From NCBI RefSeq assembly GCF_900455735.1, contig NZ_UAUI01000007.1:1-64000 (forward strand): a DNA stretch of 64,000 nucleotides. The letters run 5' to 3'. Source of the stretch: Rhodococcus wratislaviensis (GTDB taxonomy: Bacteria; Actinomycetota; Actinomycetes; Mycobacteriales; Mycobacteriaceae). Of the stretch, positions 26,242 to 35,577 are shown piece after piece. The position numbers and the translations under genes were made by a program. The notes beneath the pieces are model-generated. The model worked only from the letters and a program-made list of their open reading frames with translations. It was not told the origin of the DNA and searched no databases. Numbering within the stretch: the first letter of the stretch is position 1; each line of letters opens with the position of its first letter.

Positions 26242-27342
26242 TCAGTACGCCCGCGCGTATTGCGCCGGAATCTGCGGCGTCACCTGGGCATTCAAGGCGA
26301 GTGCGGCTTTTCGCGGCCAGTACGGGTCGCGCAGCAGTTCGCGTCCGAGGAACACGGCGACGGCTTCACCCGTCTCCACGATCCGCTCGGCCTGCTCCGG
26401 CTCGGTGATGAGCCCGACGGCGGCGGCCGGGACCGTGGTCTCGTTCTGGATGCGACGGGCGAACGGGACCTGGTAGCCGGGTCCGACCGGGATCCGGGCG
26501 GACGCGACGCCGCCGCTGGAGACGTCGACGAGATCGACGCCGAGGTCGGCGAGGGCCTGCACGAGGGACACGGTCTGATCCGGCGTCCAGCTGTCCGTGT
26601 CGAGGCCGGGCTCCTCGGACAGCCAGTCGGTGGCCGAGACGCGGACGAATACGGGCAACTCGGCCGGCCAGACCCCGCGCACCGCGTCGACGACCTCGAG
26701 CAGGAGGCGAATGCGGCCCGCGAAGCTGCCGCCGTACTCGTCTGTGCGGTGGTTGCTGACCGGGGAGAGGAACTGATGCAGGAGGTAGCCGTGTGCCGCA
26801 TGGATTTCCACCACCTTGAAACCGGCCCGCGACGCCCGCTCGGCGGCGGCGGCGAAATCGGCGACCACCTTCCGGATGTCGGCGGTCGTCGCCGCGGCGG
26901 GCGGGGTGTGGTCGCCGAAACCGATCGCGCTCGGCGCCACCGTCTGCCAGGACAGCCGATCGTCGTCGTCGAGGCTCCCGCCCCCGCGCCACGGGACGTG
27001 CGCGGATCCCTTGCGCCCGGCGTGACCGAGTTGGATGCCCGGGACCGCGCCGAAGTACTCGAGCTGTGCGTTGATCTCCGCGAAGGCTTCGGTCTGGGTG
27101 TCGTTCCAGATGCCGAGGTCGGCGGCGCTGATGCGGCCCTCGGGGCTGACGGCCGTCGCCTCGGTGAGGATCAGCCCGGCACCGCCGATGGCACGCGTCA
27201 CGAGGTGCGTCCGGTGCCAGTCGTTGGGCACCCCCACACCACTGCCCGTCACGTCGGCCGAGTACTGGCACATCGGCGCCATCCACACCCGATTGGGGAC
27301 GGTGACTCCACGGAAGGTGATCGGTTCGAACAACACGCTCAC
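26242..27342 (-). CDS. Old yellow enzyme family NADH:flavin oxidoreductase (YqjM-like)
   Basis: A 366-aa FMN-dependent ene-reductase. Typical elements: FEPITFRGVTVPNRVWMAPM with a Cys two residues on (MCQYSA; this Cys is the YqjM-type FMN redox modulator), PGIQLGHAGRKGSAHVPW, the substrate His pair in EIHAAHGYLLHQFLSP, and RTDEYGGSFAGRIRLLLEVV. The start is taken as GTG at 27342, with GGAG 7 bases upstream; an in-frame start at 27381 lacks this. It is divergent from proA. The electrophilic alkene substrate is unknown. Confidence 0.92.
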   Translation of the reverse strand: MSVLFEPITFRGVTVPNRVWMAPMCQYSADVTGSGVGVPNDWHRTHLVTRAIGGAGLILTEATAVSPEGRISAADLGIWNDTQTEAFAEINAQLEYFGAVPGIQLGHAGRKGSAHVPWRGGGSLDDDDRLSWQTVAPSAIGFGDHTPPAAATTADIRKVVADFAAAAERASRAGFKVVEIHAAHGYLLHQFLSPVSNHRTDEYGGSFAGRIRLLLEVVDAVRGVWPAELPVFVRVSATDWLSEEPGLDTDSWTPDQTVSLVQALADLGVDLVDVSSGGVASARIPVGPGYQVPFARRIQNETTVPAAAVGLITEPEQAERIVETGEAVAVFLGRELLRDPYWPRKAALALNAQVTPQIPAQYARAY

Positions 27343-27428
27343 TACAGCACTCCTGCCTCTGATGGTCTCGACCAGTCGCAACCTGCGCGGGGGACCAAAT
27401 CATTCCCGGTCGTTCCCGCTCCGCGGTG

Positions 27429-27450
27429 TACAGGCCCCTGTATATAGGCT
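27429..27450 (+). promoter_or_regulatory. proA promoter: -10 TAGGCT with upstream palindrome TACAGG-CC-CCTGTA
   Basis: TAGGCT (27445-27450) stands 6 bases before the proA ATG, the leaderless geometry. A perfect palindrome TACAGG-CC-CCTGTA (27429-27442) fills the spacer just upstream of the -10, where a bound regulator would act. No Shine-Dalgarno precedes the ATG. Confidence 0.6.
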
Positions 27451-27456
27451 GTCTTC

Positions 27457-28737
27457 ATGACTGCAGTGACTTCCACCTCGTCGGCCGGTGCCGCGGTGGA
27501 TACCCGTGAAGCCGTCCACGCAGCGGCCCGTCGCGCCCGCACCGCGTCGCGGGTCCTCGCGCTGCTCACCACTGCGCAGAAGGACGCGGCACTCCATGCG
27601 GCGGCCGATGCCGTGCTCGCCGCCTCGGCCGACATCCTCGCCGCCAACGCGGCCGACATCGAGAGGGCCAGGGCGTCGGGCACCGAGGACTCCCTGCTCG
27701 ACCGGCTGCGGCTGACCCCGGAGCGGATCGAGGGAATCGCGTCCGGACTGCGTCAGGTGGCCGGTCTGCCCGACCCGGTCGGTGGAGTGGTGCGCGGCTC
27801 GACCCTCCCCAACGGTCTCGAACTCCGTCAGCTGCGGGTACCGCTCGGCGTGGTGGGCATGGTGTACGAGGCCCGCCCCAACGTCACCGTCGACGCGTTC
27901 GGGCTGGCACTCAAGTCGGGCAACGCGGCCCTGCTGCGCGGCTCCTCGTCCGCGGCGAAGTCGAACGCGGCGCTGGTCGCGGCGTTGCGGGCGTCGCTGG
28001 CGGCGCAGCAGCTGCCGGAGGACGCGGTGCAGTTACTGCCGAGCGACGACCGCTCCAGCGTGACGCACCTCATCCAGGCCCGCGGGCTGGTGGACGTCGT
28101 CATTCCCCGCGGCGGCGCCGGCCTGATCGACGCCGTGGTGCGTGACGCGACCGTCCCGACCATCGAGACGGGCGTCGGCAACTGCCACGTCTACGTCCAC
28201 TCGGCGGCCGACCTGGAGATGGCCGAACGGATCCTGCTCAATTCCAAGACGCGGCGACCGAGTGTCTGCAACACCGCGGAGACGGTGCTGATCGACGCCG
28301 CGATCGCCGAGACGGCGGTGCCGAAGCTGCTGCAGGCCCTGCAGACGCACAGCGTGACGGTCCACGGGGATCTGCCGGGTCTGGTACCCGCGACCGAGTC
28401 GGACTGGTCGGAGGAGTACCTCACCCTGGATGTGGCCCTCAAGGTCGTCGACGATCTGAACGCCGCGGTCGAGCACATCGACCGCTACGGAACCGGTCAC
28501 ACCGAGGCCATCGTGACCTCCGACCTCGCGGCCGCCCGCGAGTTCACCGCCCGGGTCGACGCCGCCGCCGTCATGGTCAACGCGTCCACCGCCTTCACCG
28601 ACGGTGAGCAGTTCGGATTCGGCGCCGAGATCGGGATCTCCACGCAGAAGCTGCACGCGCGCGGCCCGATGGGGCTCCCCGAACTGACGTCCACCAAGTG
28701 GATCGTCTGGGGTGACGGGCACACCCGCCCGGTCTAG
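27457..28737 (+). CDS. proA: Gamma-glutamyl phosphate reductase
   Basis: A 426-aa aldehyde-dehydrogenase-superfamily enzyme that reduces gamma-glutamyl phosphate to the semialdehyde for proline. It has [20 protein letters not shown] near residue 128, the ProA signature with catalytic Cys in [19 protein letters not shown] (about 273) and a C-terminal [20 protein letters not shown]. It is separated from proB by a 10-kb reverse-strand block and has its own leaderless-type promoter. Confidence 0.97.
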   Translation: MTAVTSTSSAGAAVDTREAVHAAARRARTASRVLALLTTAQKDAALHAAADAVLAASADILAANAADIERARASGTEDSLLDRLRLTPERIEGIASGLRQVAGLPDPVGGVVRGSTLPNGLELRQLRVPLGVVGMVYEARPNVTVDAFGLALKSGNAALLRGSSSAAKSNAALVAALRASLAAQQLPEDAVQLLPSDDRSSVTHLIQARGLVDVVIPRGGAGLIDAVVRDATVPTIETGVGNCHVYVHSAADLEMAERILLNSKTRRPSVCNTAETVLIDAAIAETAVPKLLQALQTHSVTVHGDLPGLVPATESDWSEEYLTLDVALKVVDDLNAAVEHIDRYGTGHTEAIVTSDLAAAREFTARVDAAAVMVNASTAFTDGEQFGFGAEIGISTQKLHARGPMGLPELTSTKWIVWGDGHTRPV

Positions 28738-28798
28738 ACGTTTCGCCAACCCCTTTCCCTACGGCCCCCTCTGCCCGTCACTTCTGAAAGGAGCGAGC

Positions 28799-29680
28799 GT
28801 GGATCGCGCACTGCCCACCACGACGCCGTTCTTCGCGAGCGTCGACGACGTCATCGCTCGGCTCGCCGAAACCGGTTACCTGTCCGACAAGGGCACCGCG
28901 ACCGCGGTGTTCCTCGCCGACAGGCTCGGAAAACCCCTGCTCATCGAGGGTCCCGCCGGCGTCGGCAAGACCGAACTCGCCCGCGCCGTCGCCGAGACCA
29001 CCGGCGCCGAGCTGGTGCGGTTGCAGTGCTACGAGGGCGTCGACGAGGCACGCGCGCTGTACGAGTGGAACCACGCGAAGCAGATCCTGCGCATCCAGGC
29101 GGGCAGCGACCACAGCTGGGACTCCACCAAGGCGGACGTCTTCTCGGAGGAGTTCCTGCTGTCGCGGCCGCTGCTGACCGCGATCCGGCGCGAGGACCCG
29201 ACGGTGCTGCTGATCGACGAGACCGACAAGGCCGACGTCGAGATCGAAGGCCTGCTCCTCGAGGTGCTCAGCGATTTCGCGGTCACCGTCCCCGAACTGG
29301 GCACCATCACGGCCACGCGCAAGCCGTTCGTCGTCCTCACCTCGAACGCCACCCGCGAACTGTCCGAGGCACTCAAGCGCCGCTGCCTGTTCCTGCATCT
29401 CGACTTCCCCGACGCCGAGCTCGAGCGGCGGATCCTCGCGAGCCGGGTGCCGGAGCTGCCCGAGGCAGTGGCCGAGCAGCTGGTCAGGACCATCCGCGTG
29501 CTGCGCGGCATGCAGCTGAAGAAGCTGCCGTCGGTCGCCGAAACCATCGACTGGGGTCGCACACTCCTCGCGCTCGGGCTCGACACCCTCGACGACGACG
29601 CCGTGCGCGCCACGATGGGTGTCGTCCTCAAACACCAATCCGACCAGCTACGGGCCGCTGCCGAGCTGCGACTGAACTGA
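28799..29680 (+). CDS. MoxR-family AAA+ ATPase
   Basis: A 293-aa AAA+ protein. Walker A is GPAGVGKTEL at residues 51-60 and Walker B VLLIDETDKAD near 137; the sensor-1 Asn is in VVLTSNATRELSEALKRRC. MoxR ATPases act as chaperone-like remodelling factors, usually with a VWA partner, and such a partner follows 11 bases downstream. The start is the GTG at 28799 with GAAAGGAG 5 bases upstream. The 61-base gap after proA makes co-transcription possible. M. tuberculosis Rv2426c occupies the same position (from memory). Confidence 0.9.
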   Translation: MDRALPTTTPFFASVDDVIARLAETGYLSDKGTATAVFLADRLGKPLLIEGPAGVGKTELARAVAETTGAELVRLQCYEGVDEARALYEWNHAKQILRIQAGSDHSWDSTKADVFSEEFLLSRPLLTAIRREDPTVLLIDETDKADVEIEGLLLEVLSDFAVTVPELGTITATRKPFVVLTSNATRELSEALKRRCLFLHLDFPDAELERRILASRVPELPEAVAEQLVRTIRVLRGMQLKKLPSVAETIDWGRTLLALGLDTLDDDAVRATMGVVLKHQSDQLRAAAELRLN

Positions 29681-29691
29681 AGGACTTCCCC

Positions 29692-31152
29692 ATGGCTGCT
29701 GGTGGTCCACTCGCGTCCCGGTCGAAGCCGGGCGGTCCCGCGGCGCCGCACGGGCTGCCGGGGCATCTCGTCGACTTCGTCGAGGCGTTGCGGCGGCGCG
29801 GCATCACGGTCGGACCGTCCGAGACGGTCGACGCCGGTCGGGTGATGTCGGTCCTCGATCTGCTCGACCGCGAATCGCTGCGCGAGGGGCTCGCGTGCGC
29901 GCTGCTGCGGCGGCCCACCCACCGGCCCACCTTCGACGCGTTGTTCGAACTCTGGTTCCCGGCGGCGGTCGGAAGCCGGGCGGACGGGGCGATCGACACG
30001 AGTCTGCCGCGGAACGCGAAGGGCGAGATCGACTACGAGGCGCTGCGCGAGCTGATCGTCGAACTCCTCACCGACGGGTCGCCGGAGGCGATCGAGCTCA
30101 CCGAGCTCCTGACCGCGCAGATGGTCGAGGAACTCGGGCAGTACCAGTCGGCGAACGGCCCGTCGTTCTCCGCGTACCAGGCGCTGCGGGACGTCGCGCC
30201 GGAAACCCTGCTGAAGAAAATCCTCGACGGACTCCTGGGCAATCAGCAGGACGCCGACGCCCGGACGACGGAAAGCTACGAATCCGAGGTGGCCAAGCGC
30301 ACCGCCGCCCAGCGGATCGCCGACTTCCGGAAGATGATCGAGAAGGAGACGCGGCGGCGGTCGGCGGAGAACCTCGGCAAGGAACGGGTGGCGTCGTACG
30401 GCGTGCCCCGGCTGGCCGAGGAAGTCGACTTCCTGCGCGCGTCCGACGCCGAACTGACGGCGCTCAAACGCAACGTCACCCCGCTGGCCCGGCTGCTCGC
30501 CAGCCGCCTGGCCGTGCGGCGCAGCCGCAACCGTGCCGGTTCGATCGACCTGCGCCGGACCCTGCGCAAGTCGATGTCCACCGGCGGAGTGCCCATCGAC
30601 CTCGTCCAGCGCAAACCGCGGCGGGCGCGGCCCGAACTCGTCGTGATGTGTGACGTGTCGGGTTCGGTCGCCGGTTTCAGCCACTTCACCCTGCTGCTCG
30701 TCCACGCGCTGCGCGAACAGTTCTCCCGGGTGCGGGTGTTCGCGTTCATCGACACCACCGACGAGGTCACCCGCTTCTTCGACGCGGGAGCGGACCTCGG
30801 CAGCGCCATGTCGCGGATGATCCGGGAAGCCGACCTCGTCGGCTACGACGGGCACTCCGACTACGGCAACGCGTTCGGGGTGTTCGCCGAGCGGTTCACC
30901 CAGAGCATCACGTCGCGGACGTCGCTGCTGGTGCTCGGCGACGGTCGCAACAACTACCGCGACCCGAATCTGGAGGCCCTGGCCCGGCTCGTGTCGGTGG
31001 CGAAACACGCGCACTGGCTGAACCCGGAGCCCCGCGGGCAGTGGGGAACGGGCGATTCGGCGGCCAAGGTGTACAACGAGGTCATCAGCATGCACGAATG
31101 CCGATCCGCTCAGCAGCTGGCGTCGGTGGTCGCCGGGTTGCTGCCGGTGTGA
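29692..31152 (+). CDS. VWA domain protein (CoxE-like), MoxR partner
   Basis: A 486-aa protein. The N-terminal 300 residues are helical and charged ([20 protein letters not shown], then [20 protein letters not shown]). The C-terminal von Willebrand A domain begins at about 313 with the MIDAS motif DVSGS (D321-S325) in [14 protein letters not shown]; the Thr/Asp elements of the metal site follow ([10 protein letters not shown]). CoxE-like proteins work with MoxR ATPases to insert metal or assemble complexes. No third structural gene is adjacent, so the client of this pair is unknown. ATG start at 29692. Confidence 0.88.
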   Translation: MAAGGPLASRSKPGGPAAPHGLPGHLVDFVEALRRRGITVGPSETVDAGRVMSVLDLLDRESLREGLACALLRRPTHRPTFDALFELWFPAAVGSRADGAIDTSLPRNAKGEIDYEALRELIVELLTDGSPEAIELTELLTAQMVEELGQYQSANGPSFSAYQALRDVAPETLLKKILDGLLGNQQDADARTTESYESEVAKRTAAQRIADFRKMIEKETRRRSAENLGKERVASYGVPRLAEEVDFLRASDAELTALKRNVTPLARLLASRLAVRRSRNRAGSIDLRRTLRKSMSTGGVPIDLVQRKPRRARPELVVMCDVSGSVAGFSHFTLLLVHALREQFSRVRVFAFIDTTDEVTRFFDAGADLGSAMSRMIREADLVGYDGHSDYGNAFGVFAERFTQSITSRTSLLVLGDGRNNYRDPNLEALARLVSVAKHAHWLNPEPRGQWGTGDSAAKVYNEVISMHECRSAQQLASVVAGLLPV

Positions 31153-31157
31153 GCACG

Positions 31158-31163
31158 TAAGCT
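31158..31163 (+). promoter_or_regulatory. -10 box TAAGCT before nadD (leaderless)
   Basis: TAAGCT is followed by 8 bases and then the nadD GTG, in the 19-base gap after the VWA gene. No Shine-Dalgarno is present. It would start the nadD-rsfS-gpgP-octT transcript. Confidence 0.5.
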
Positions 31164-31171
31164 CGTCACTC

Positions 31172-31867
31172 GTGGAACAGGGAGCAGCGGGCGCGCGTCG
31201 GCGCCGCCTGGGAGTCATGGGCGGCACCTTCGACCCCATTCATCACGGTCACCTCGTGGCGGCCAGCGAGGTGGCGGATCGATTCAGCCTCGACGAGGTC
31301 GTCTTCGTGCCCACCGGCAGGCCCTGGCAGAAGCAGGGGAAGGGCGTCAGCCCGGCCGAGGACCGGTACCTGATGACGGTCATCGCCACCGCGTCGAATC
31401 CGCGTTTCTCCGTCAGCCGGGTGGACGTCGACCGGGAGAAGGTCACCTACACCGTCGACACTCTGCGTGATCTGCGCAGCTACCACCCGGACGCCGAGCT
31501 GTACTTCATTACCGGTGCGGACGCCCTGGCGAGTATCCTGTCCTGGCAGGACTGGGAGGAACTGTTCTCGCTGGCGAAGTTCGTCGGGGTGTCGCGCCCG
31601 GGATTCGATCTCAACACCGAACATCTGGCCGGTCACCTGGACGCGTTGCCGGAGGACGCGGTCACGCTGATCGAGATCCCGGCTCTGGCGATCTCCTCGA
31701 CGGAATGTCGGCGGCGGGCCAGTCGACACCGTCCTGTGTGGTACCTCGTGCCGGACGGTGTGGTCCAGTACATCTCCAAACGGAACCTGTACCGGCCACC
31801 GGACTCCGAGCGCCTCGACGGCGCGACGACGATGTCCGAACCGGCCCCGGACAAGACCAAGAGCTAG
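31172..31867 (+). CDS. nadD: Nicotinate-nucleotide adenylyltransferase
   Basis: A 231-aa enzyme forming nicotinate adenine dinucleotide from NaMN and ATP in NAD synthesis. The nucleotidyltransferase motif is [15 protein letters not shown] (HxGH at about residues 24-27), with [11 protein letters not shown] and the C-terminal ISSTECRRR (ISSTxxR). The start is GTG with no RBS, 8 bases from a TAAGCT box. It is followed by rsfS, the widespread nadD-rsfS pairing. Confidence 0.96.
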   Translation: MEQGAAGARRRRLGVMGGTFDPIHHGHLVAASEVADRFSLDEVVFVPTGRPWQKQGKGVSPAEDRYLMTVIATASNPRFSVSRVDVDREKVTYTVDTLRDLRSYHPDAELYFITGADALASILSWQDWEELFSLAKFVGVSRPGFDLNTEHLAGHLDALPEDAVTLIEIPALAISSTECRRRASRHRPVWYLVPDGVVQYISKRNLYRPPDSERLDGATTMSEPAPDKTKS

Positions 31868-31901
31868 TCAGCACTTTTCGAACGAACTGGGAGAACATCG
31901 C

Positions 31902-32327
31902 GTGAGCGCAACGACCGAAGCCATCGAGATGGCACGCATCGCGGCAGTGGCTGCCGACGAGAAGCTGGCCTCCGATGTGGTGGTGCTCGATGTTTCCGAG
32001 CAGCTGGTCATCACCGACTGCTTCGTCATCGCCTCCGCCCCCAACGAGCGACAGGTCAACGCGATCGTCGAGAACATCGAGGATCGGCTGCGTGAGGCAG
32101 GTCACAAGCCGGTGCGACGCGAGGGCACCCGCGAAGGCCGTTGGGCACTGCTCGATTTCGTGGACGTCGTGATCCACGTCCAGCACAACGAGGAGCGCAA
32201 CTTCTACGCACTCGACCGGCTGTGGAAGGACTGCCCGACCGTGCCCGTCGAGGGTCTCGGGCAGCACGGCCCGGCCGACGCGAACGGTGCGGGCACTGCC
32301 GCCGAGGCGGAGGAGTCCGAGCTGTGA
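31902..32327 (+). CDS. rsfS: Ribosomal silencing factor RsfS
   Basis: A 141-aa protein that binds L14 on the 50S subunit and blocks subunit joining in starvation. Family features: DVVVLDVSEQLVITDCFVIA, NERQVNAIVENIEDRL, EGTREGRWALLDFVDVVIHV and NFYALDRLWKDCP. The tail after residue 118 is Gly/Ala/Glu-rich. The start is the GTG at 31902 with GGGAGAA 7 bases before it. Its stop overlaps the next gene by 4 bases (GTGA). Confidence 0.95.
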   Translation: MSATTEAIEMARIAAVAADEKLASDVVVLDVSEQLVITDCFVIASAPNERQVNAIVENIEDRLREAGHKPVRREGTREGRWALLDFVDVVIHVQHNEERNFYALDRLWKDCPTVPVEGLGQHGPADANGAGTAAEAEESEL

Positions 32328-32983
32328 CGGATGCCCCCCGTGCCCCGCGACGTCTGATCCTGCTCCGCCACGGGCAGACCGAGTACAACGCCGACAACCG
32401 CATGCAGGGTCAGCTCGACACCGAACTGTCGGAGCTGGGGCGGTCGCAGGCCCGCGCCGCCGCCACCGCGCTCGTCGGTCGCAGACCGATCTCCATCGTG
32501 TCCTCCGACCTGCGGCGGGCCTACGACACCGCAGTGGAGGTCGGCGACAACGCCGGTCTGCCGGTGCAGATCGACGAGCGCCTCCGCGAGACGCATCTCG
32601 GTGACTGGCAGGGGCTGACGCACCTCGACGTCGACGCGCGCGCACCCGGCGCCCGCGCCACGTGGCGCGGCGACGCGACGTGGGCGCCGCCCGGCGGGGA
32701 GAGCCGTATCGACGTCGCCCGCCGCAGCAGGCCGGTGGTTGCCGAACTCGTCGAGAAGCACGAGGACTGGGCGGAGAAACCGGTGGTCCTGGTCGCGCAC
32801 GGCGGTCTGATCGCCGCGCTGACCGCCGCGCTGCTGGATCTGCCCGTCGACCGCTGGCCGGTGCTGGGCGGGCTGGGGAACACCAGCTGGGTGCAGCTGA
32901 GTGCGTACGGAAACCCCGATTCGCTCCACTGGCGCCTCGACGTGTGGAACGCTTCTGCGAGTGTGGCCAGTGACGTCCTCTGA
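32324..32983 (+). CDS. gpgP: Histidine phosphatase family protein, GpgP-like
   Basis: A 219-aa phosphatase of the phosphoglycerate-mutase superfamily. The phosphohistidine motif is [12 protein letters not shown] near residue 10, the acid/base Glu is in [11 protein letters not shown] and the second His is in [11 protein letters not shown]. The equivalent gene in mycobacteria (Rv2419c, between rsfS and octT) is glucosyl-3-phosphoglycerate phosphatase, which makes glucosylglycerate for methylglucose lipopolysaccharide. Position and partner support the same assignment here, but substrate specificity cannot be proved from sequence. The start overlaps rsfS by 4 bases. Confidence 0.8.
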   Translation: MTDAPRAPRRLILLRHGQTEYNADNRMQGQLDTELSELGRSQARAAATALVGRRPISIVSSDLRRAYDTAVEVGDNAGLPVQIDERLRETHLGDWQGLTHLDVDARAPGARATWRGDATWAPPGGESRIDVARRSRPVVAELVEKHEDWAEKPVVLVAHGGLIAALTAALLDLPVDRWPVLGGLGNTSWVQLSAYGNPDSLHWRLDVWNASASVASDVL

Positions 32984-33767
32984 CGTGGATGCCGGTTCCG
33001 GGGCGCGCCCCGTCCTGCTCGTGCTCGCCGATTCGCTGTCGTACTACGGACCCAAGGGCGGTCTCCCATCCGACCATCCCGACATCTGGCCCAATATCGT
33101 TGCACGTCAACTCGGTTGGGATGTCGAGTTGGTGGCGCGGATCGGCTGGACCAGCCGCGACGTGTGGTGGGCGCTGACCCAGGACCCACGTGTGTGGTCG
33201 GCGGTTCCCCGCGCCGGTGCCGTCGTGTTCGCTGTCGGCGGCATGGACTCCCTTCCGTCCCCGCTCCCGACGGCGCTGCGGGAACAACTGCGCTACGTCC
33301 GCCCACCCGCGCTGCGCCGCGTCGTGCGGGCCGGCTACCAGTGGCTTCAGCCCAGGCTGTCCCCGCTGGGGTGGCCCGTGGCGTTGCCCCCGCGGCTGAG
33401 TGTCGAGTACCTGGAGAGCTCCCGGGCGGCGCTCGAGTACATGCGCCCCGAGTTGCCCGTCATCGGAACCCTGCCGTCCGTGCATCGAAGCGAGGCCTAC
33501 GGCAAGGTGCACGCCGGTCGCCCCGGTGCCGTTGCCGCCATCACCGCATGGTCGGAGGAGAAGAACGTGCCCATCGTCGACCTCGCGGAGGCGGTGCGCG
33601 CCAACGTCTTCAGCGATCAGGGCAATCCGGACGGCATCCACTGGGGCTGGGACGGACACACCGAGGTGGCCGCGGCGATGCTGACCGCGCTTCGCGCCGC
33701 GGGAGTCGTTCCGGACTCCGCCGAGGGCGCGGTTCCGGCCGACCCGGTGTCGAGCGGAGCCGAGTAG
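32970..33767 (+). CDS. octT: SGNH-type acyltransferase, OctT-like
   Basis: A protein of about 265 aa of the SGNH hydrolase/acyltransferase fold. Block I is [13 protein letters not shown], with Ser in place of the typical GDS serine. Conserved internal segments are [32 protein letters not shown] and the C-terminal catalytic Asp-x-x-His in [12 protein letters not shown]. The mycobacterial gene in this position, Rv2418c (OctT), transfers octanoate to diglucosylglycerate in methylglucose lipopolysaccharide synthesis, and the upstream neighbour here is the matching phosphatase. The start may be GTG at 32970 (14-base overlap) or GTG at 32985. Confidence 0.75.
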   Translation: MTSSDVDAGSGARPVLLVLADSLSYYGPKGGLPSDHPDIWPNIVARQLGWDVELVARIGWTSRDVWWALTQDPRVWSAVPRAGAVVFAVGGMDSLPSPLPTALREQLRYVRPPALRRVVRAGYQWLQPRLSPLGWPVALPPRLSVEYLESSRAALEYMRPELPVIGTLPSVHRSEAYGKVHAGRPGAVAAITAWSEEKNVPIVDLAEAVRANVFSDQGNPDGIHWGWDGHTEVAAAMLTALRAAGVVPDSAEGAVPADPVSSGAE

Positions 33768-33771
33768 TCCG

Positions 33772-34638
33772 ATGCCCGTCGTCGTCGTCACCGATTCTTC
33801 GGCCTCGATCCTGCCCGAACTCGTCGAGCAGTACGGGATCCAGGTGGTCCCGCTCCATGTCCTCAGCGGCGGTCAGGATTTCCGGGAGGGAATCGACGAG
33901 CTCCCCGAGGATCTTGCCGGTGTCACCACGTCGGGCGCGTCGCCGAGCGAGCTGTCCGAGGCGTACGCGGCAGCGCTGGAGCTGAGTGAGGGCGCAGGCG
34001 TTCTCGCGGTACACATCTCCCGGCAGCTGTCCGGCACGTGGGAGGCGGGCCGCCAGGCGGCGCAGGAATTCGACGGCCGGGTGCGGATCGTCGACTCCCA
34101 GTCCGCCGGAATGGGATTGGGCTACCCGGTCCTCGAGGCCGCGCGGGCCGCGAAGGACGGTGCGGACCTCGAGACGGCGTACCGGCGGGCGGTCGACGTC
34201 GCGAGCCGCGGGCGGTGCCTGATCGTCGTGGACAGGCTCGATCAATTGCGTCGCGGAGGCCGTATCGGCACCGCCGCCGCACTGCTCGGCACCGCACTGG
34301 CGATGAAGCCGGTGCTGCATCTCGTGGACGGCCGGCTGGTTCTGAAGGAGAAGACGCGCACCTCGACCAAGGCGATGGCCAGGATGGTCGACGCCGCGGT
34401 GGAGCTGGCGGGTCTGGACAGGACGGCCGTCGCTGTGCATCACATGCACGCCCGGCAGCGCGCCGAAGCGGTGGCACAGCACCTGAAGGATCGGATTCCG
34501 CAGGTCAGCGATCTCGTCGTCACCGATTTCAGCTCGGTGATCGGTGCCCACGTCGGGGCGGGCGCCATCGGCATCGTGCTGTGCCCGGAACCCGCCCTGC
34601 ACCACGAAGACCACGATTCATCCACAACTTCGCACTGA
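33772..34638 (+). CDS. DegV family fatty-acid-binding protein
   Basis: A 288-aa protein of the DegV/FakB fold. It starts MPVVVVTDSSASILPELVEQ (DSSAS is the family signature), then TTSGASPSELSEAYAAAL, the fatty-acid site segment VHISRQLSGTWEAG, and VVDRLDQLRRGGRIG. DegV/FakB proteins bind a fatty acid for the kinase FakA; no fakA is nearby, so its partner here is unknown. It follows octT by 4 bases, which may connect acyl supply to octT, but that is only an inference from position. Confidence 0.92.
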   Translation: MPVVVVTDSSASILPELVEQYGIQVVPLHVLSGGQDFREGIDELPEDLAGVTTSGASPSELSEAYAAALELSEGAGVLAVHISRQLSGTWEAGRQAAQEFDGRVRIVDSQSAGMGLGYPVLEAARAAKDGADLETAYRRAVDVASRGRCLIVVDRLDQLRRGGRIGTAAALLGTALAMKPVLHLVDGRLVLKEKTRTSTKAMARMVDAAVELAGLDRTAVAVHHMHARQRAEAVAQHLKDRIPQVSDLVVTDFSSVIGAHVGAGAIGIVLCPEPALHHEDHDSSTTSH

Positions 34639-34694
34639 TCCACAGGCCGGTTCGGAAGTCGGGTCGTCGCGGCAATTCGGTGGGCGGCGCACTC

Positions 34695-34700
34695 TACCGT
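34695..34700 (+). promoter_or_regulatory. -10 box TACCGT before comEA (leaderless)
   Basis: TACCGT is followed by 7 bases and then the comEA ATG. There is no Shine-Dalgarno. It separates comEA-comEC from the degV transcript. Confidence 0.5.
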
Positions 34701-34707
34701 CGCGTCC

Positions 34708-35577
34708 ATGGGGATCAGGGAAGAACGTTCCAGGGGCCGGACCCGGCTCGCGTTCCTGACGTCGGGGGAACGCGATGCGGTCCCGGCCGACACACCGGCG
34801 GCGCCGGTGTGGCTGGCCGAGCCGAGCGGGACCGTCCTCGACGGCGACACGACGTGGTCCGCCGAACGCCGCCGGGGTGGATTCTCGCTGCCGGACCGCT
34901 GGCGGGACGCACGATTCGATCCCGGGCGTTCCGGGGCGTTGGTGCTGATCGTGGTGGGAATCGTCGTCGCGACCGCCACAGTGCTGGGAGTGCGCACCGA
35001 TCGGCCGGAGGCACAGGCGGTTCCGTCGTTACCCGCTGCCGGAGTGCATTCTCCGACTCCGGCACCGGGACCGGCACCGACGAGTCCCGACGCGGCGGCG
35101 TCGGCACCCGCCCCGGCGGAGGAGATCGTCGTCAGCGTCGTGGGACTGGTGGCGTCGGCCGGTCTCGTCCGGCTGCCACCGGGGTCCCGGGTCGCGGACG
35201 CTCTCGCCGCTGCCGGGGGAGTGCGCGACGGCGGTGACACCCTCGGATTGAATCTGGCTCAACGACTTTCGGACGGCGATCAGGTTCTCGTGGGTGCCGC
35301 GACCACCCAGGCGCCGCCGAGCGCTGTGGGCGGAGCCTCCGCGGGATCGCCGGGGACCGCAGGCGCAGCGGCCGCCCCGGGCGGAGGGCTCGTGAACCTC
35401 AACACGGCGACCGAGACGGAACTCGACGCACTTCCCGGTGTCGGGCCCGTCACGGCGGCGGCGATCGTCGCGTGGCGCACGACCAACGGAACGTTCACCG
35501 ACATCTCGCAACTGGGGGAGGTAGACGGGATCGGGCCGGTGCGGCTGGAGAAGCTGCGCGGCCAGGTCACCCTGTGA
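34708..35577 (+). CDS. ComEA family helix-hairpin-helix DNA-binding protein
   Basis: A 289-aa membrane-anchored protein. The cytoplasmic N-terminus (about 75 aa) is charged; one TM helix lies at about 76-95 (ALVLIVVGIVVATATVLGV). A Pro/Ala-rich linker follows, then a SLBB domain (VVSVVGLVASAGLVRLPPGS to about 200), a Gly/Ala linker, and two HhH motifs at the C-terminus (LVNLNTATETELDALPGVGP). ComEA binds incoming DNA outside the membrane in natural transformation. It is followed directly by comEC (TGATG overlap). Competence has not been established by this sequence. Confidence 0.92.
   Translation: MGIREERSRGRTRLAFLTSGERDAVPADTPAAPVWLAEPSGTVLDGDTTWSAERRRGGFSLPDRWRDARFDPGRSGALVLIVVGIVVATATVLGVRTDRPEAQAVPSLPAAGVHSPTPAPGPAPTSPDAAASAPAPAEEIVVSVVGLVASAGLVRLPPGSRVADALAAAGGVRDGGDTLGLNLAQRLSDGDQVLVGAATTQAPPSAVGGASAGSPGTAGAAAAPGGGLVNLNTATETELDALPGVGPVTAAAIVAWRTTNGTFTDISQLGEVDGIGPVRLEKLRGQVTL

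Noticed and set aside
17328..27342. Mobile genomic island between proB and proA
   Set aside because: No integrase, tRNA target, direct repeats or transposase was seen, and base composition matches the surroundings. rbsK also occurs in this interval in mycobacteria from memory.
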